From an uncultured Coriobacteriaceae bacterium (GTDB lineage: Bacteria > Actinomycetota > Coriobacteriia > Coriobacteriales > Eggerthellaceae): a stretch of 8,213 nucleotides of DNA. The notes beneath the pieces were generated by a model. That model searched no databases, had not been told where the DNA came from, and saw only the letters and a list, made by a program, of their open reading frames with translations. Shown in pieces: positions 6,685-8,213 of this stretch. Made by a program: the position numbers and the translations under genes. Each line of letters begins with the position of its first letter. Positions within the stretch are counted from its first letter, which is position 1. The stretch covers positions 1 to 8,213 of the forward strand of contig CAMORQ010000069.1 in the NCBI GenBank assembly GCA_946623915.1, read 5' to 3'.

Positions 6685-6690
6685 ATTATA
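6685..6690 (-). promoter_or_regulatory. Perfect -10 box giving a probable leaderless transcript
   Basis: TATAAT on the minus strand is followed by six bases (GGGTGC) and then the ATG. With normal spacing the +1 base is the A of the start codon, and no Shine-Dalgarno is present, which fits leaderless translation as is common in actinobacteria. A weak -35 (CTCACT, three of six) lies 17 bases upstream. It should drive the membrane protein and luxR pair. Confidence 0.6.
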
Positions 6691-7003
6691 GTGCGACGCA
6701 GCATAGCAGTGAGGGACAGGACCACCGCAACTAGCAGGCGCGTCGGCACTCGGCAAGAGAGTGGCAGCCCTTGTTATTTGTTTGCATCCCCGCTGGTGTT
6801 CAGCGGTTCTCGTATAAAAGTGGCTCTTCGGCAGCATCCGTGGAGGCAATTCGGGTATGGCCGCAGTTGGCTCGGGCAAGCCTCCAGGTTCGAAGGAAGG
6901 GTCGCGAAAATCGGGAAACGGCAGCCTGCAAGGCGCCTTCGCCTATTTCGAGCAACTTTTGCACGACAACCGCCGACGCCATCCCTAGGCGTGAACAGCC
7001 CTT
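6691..7003. other. Intergenic region downstream of aconitase
   Basis: About 313 bases without a convincing gene; a 60-codon minus-strand frame (6800-6982) lacks a ribosome site and family resemblance. Short inverted repeats occur: ACGCC/GGCGT with a 7-base loop (6976-6992, 11 bases past the aconitase stop), the palindrome AAGGCGCCTT (6930-6939), and CCGCTG/CAGCGG with a 5-base loop (6790-6806). None has a T tract, so the aconitase terminator is not identified. The part next to the luxR operon holds its -10 box. Confidence 0.4.
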
Positions 7004-8213
7004 TTACGCAAGGTTGCGCAGGACGTATTGGAGGATGCCGCCGTTTCGGTAGTACTGGGCTTCCGTCGGAGTGTCGATGCGCACGGGTGCCTCGAATTCG
7101 ATTGCCGATCCGTCCTCACGGACAGCTCGCACGGCCACCTGCTGTGGCCAGGGCCCGGCGAAGTCAAGCGGTGCGATGTCGAACAGCTCGAAACCGGTGA
7201 GCCCCAGACCTTCGGCGCTTTGCCCGTCGGCGAACTGGATGGGCAAAACACCCATGCCGATCAGGTTCGAACGATGAATGCGCTCGAAGCTTTCCGCGAA
7301 AGCCGCACGTACGCCGAGCAAGGCCGGGCCCTTCGCAGCCCAGTCGCGCGAACTACCAGAACCGTACATCTTGCCAGCCAGAACCACGGACGCAACACCT
7401 TCTTGCGCATAGTGCTGCGACACGTCGAACAAGAGCTTCACTTCCCCATCGAGCATGTCGCGGCTCCAACCGCCCTTGCGACCGTCTGCCAGCCTGTTCT
7501 CCAGCTTCACGTTGGCGAACGTGCCGCGCATCATGACTTCATGGTTGCCGCGTCGGGCACCATAGGTGTTGAAATCCGATTCGGCCACTCCGGCCTCTCG
7601 AAGGTAAGCGGCGGCAGCGGAATCCGCAGCGATCGACCCTGCCGGCGAGATATGGTCGGTAGTGATAAAGTCACCCAGATAAGCGAGCACGCGCGCACCG
7701 CGGACAGGCGCCGGATCGGCCACGGCGGCGGACATGCCGTCGAAATAGGGAGCACGCCGCACGTAGGTCGATGCGCCATCCCACGCGAACACCGTCGACG
7801 GCTCGCAGCCGAGAGCTTGCCATGCAGCATCACCTGCGTCGATGTTGGCCGTACCCTGCGCGTAAAGGCTTTCGTCGACAACACGCGAAAGCACCTCTTC
7901 TATGTCGTCTGAGGTCGGCATGATGTCGGCGAGGAACACATCCTGGCCGCCCGCGCGCGTTCCAAGCGGCTGCACGGCGAAGTCGAAATCCATCGTACCG
8001 GCAATCGCATAGGCGACCACTGCCGCAGGAGGCATCAAATAGTTCTGCGCCACGTCGGGCGAAATGCGTCCTTCAAAGTTGCGGTTACCCGACAGGACGG
8101 CGGCAAATTCCACAGAGTCCGCCGCGTCATGCATAGGACCAGACAGGGGGCCGGAGTTTCCGATGCAACTCATGCACCCGAATCCGCAGGTGAAAAAAGC
8201 GAGCGAGCGCAAG
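7004..8213 (-). CDS. acnA: Aconitate hydratase A, C-terminal part (5' end off right edge)
   Basis: Aconitase interconverts citrate and isocitrate via cis-aconitate in the cytoplasm, in the TCA cycle or for glutamate precursor supply. About 402 residues are visible, ending ILQYVLRNLA and TAA; AcnA proteins are near 890 residues, so roughly the first half lies outside. In order: the iron-sulfur ligand loop GFGCMSCIGNSGPL (visible residues 10-23, two of three cluster cysteines), LSGNRNFEGRI (40-50), TTDHISPAGSI (184-194), the swivel-domain motif YGARRGNHEVMMRGTF (217-232), YGSGSSRDWAAKG (283-295), AESFERIHRSNLIGMGVLP (306-324) and TPTEAQYYRNGGILQYVL (381-398). The order and wording are those of AcnA/IRP1, not AcnB or LeuC/LeuD. 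The ligand loop reads CMSC where CTTC is usual, with an extra Cys four residues before it. The third cluster cysteine cannot be checked here. The next gene has its own promoter, so shared function is unlikely. Confidence 0.96.
   Translation of the reverse strand, partial: LRSLAFFTCGFGCMSCIGNSGPLSGPMHDAADSVEFAAVLSGNRNFEGRISPDVAQNYLMPPAAVVAYAIAGTMDFDFAVQPLGTRAGGQDVFLADIMPTSDDIEEVLSRVVDESLYAQGTANIDAGDAAWQALGCEPSTVFAWDGASTYVRRAPYFDGMSAAVADPAPVRGARVLAYLGDFITTDHISPAGSIAADSAAAAYLREAGVAESDFNTYGARRGNHEVMMRGTFANVKLENRLADGRKGGWSRDMLDGEVKLLFDVSQHYAQEGVASVVLAGKMYGSGSSRDWAAKGPALLGVRAAFAESFERIHRSNLIGMGVLPIQFADGQSAEGLGLTGFELFDIAPLDFAGPWPQQVAVRAVREDGSAIEFEAPVRIDTPTEAQYYRNGGILQYVLRNLA

Noticed and set aside
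6679..6879. N-terminal extension of the small membrane protein
   Set aside because: It would place the consensus TATAAT inside the coding region, and the added residues are low quality with no hydrophobic or domain features.
6887..6893. GGTTCGA resembling a tRNA T-loop
   Set aside because: Flanking bases do not form the 5-bp T stem, and no acceptor or anticodon arms are found.
6800..6982. 60-codon minus-strand frame after aconitase
   Set aside because: No ribosome binding site and no resemblance to a known small protein; probably chance.

Overview
The window is GC-rich and every convincing gene lies on the minus strand, so it reads right to left. A membrane-anchored protein with a Gly-rich cytoplasmic linker, an LRR/InlB-type surface protein with Ig-like repeats, a TPR-type LuxR regulator and a probable leaderless promoter together suggest a high-GC, host-associated actinobacterium. 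A member of the Coriobacteriia (Eggerthella/Slackia-like) is my best guess, from gene style only.

Layout in transcription order. (1) 8213-7004: the C-terminal 402 residues or so of an aconitase A, cut by the right edge. (2) 7003-6679: about 325 bases without a convincing gene. It holds small hairpins and, next to the following gene, a TATAAT box placed so that transcription should begin at the start codon. (3) 6678-4887: two genes overlapping by 8 bases, a 163-residue Cys-rich four-helix membrane protein and a 435-residue LuxR-type regulator. (4) 4886-4747: a regulatory gap with a perfect 22-base palindrome abutting a plausible sigma-A promoter. (5) 4746-1507: a 1079-residue secreted protein with a signal peptide, InlB-B-like repeats, two almost identical EF-hand-like plus leucine-rich-repeat blocks, and two Ig-like modules. 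(6) 1506-1211: a gap of about 300 bases with two related hairpins and a candidate promoter. (7) 1210-1: the N-terminal 403 codons of a three-helix membrane protein with an extracytoplasmic domain, cut by the left edge.

Working hypothesis (inference): the small membrane protein and the LuxR regulator form a sensing/regulation pair. The regulator may act at the palindrome at 4841-4862, whose position relative to the predicted promoter resembles a classical lux box, to switch on the large surface protein downstream. The surface protein carries an in-frame 687-base tandem duplication (646 of 647 bases identical by eye), so its length may vary between strains. Aconitase looks like an unrelated housekeeping neighbour.
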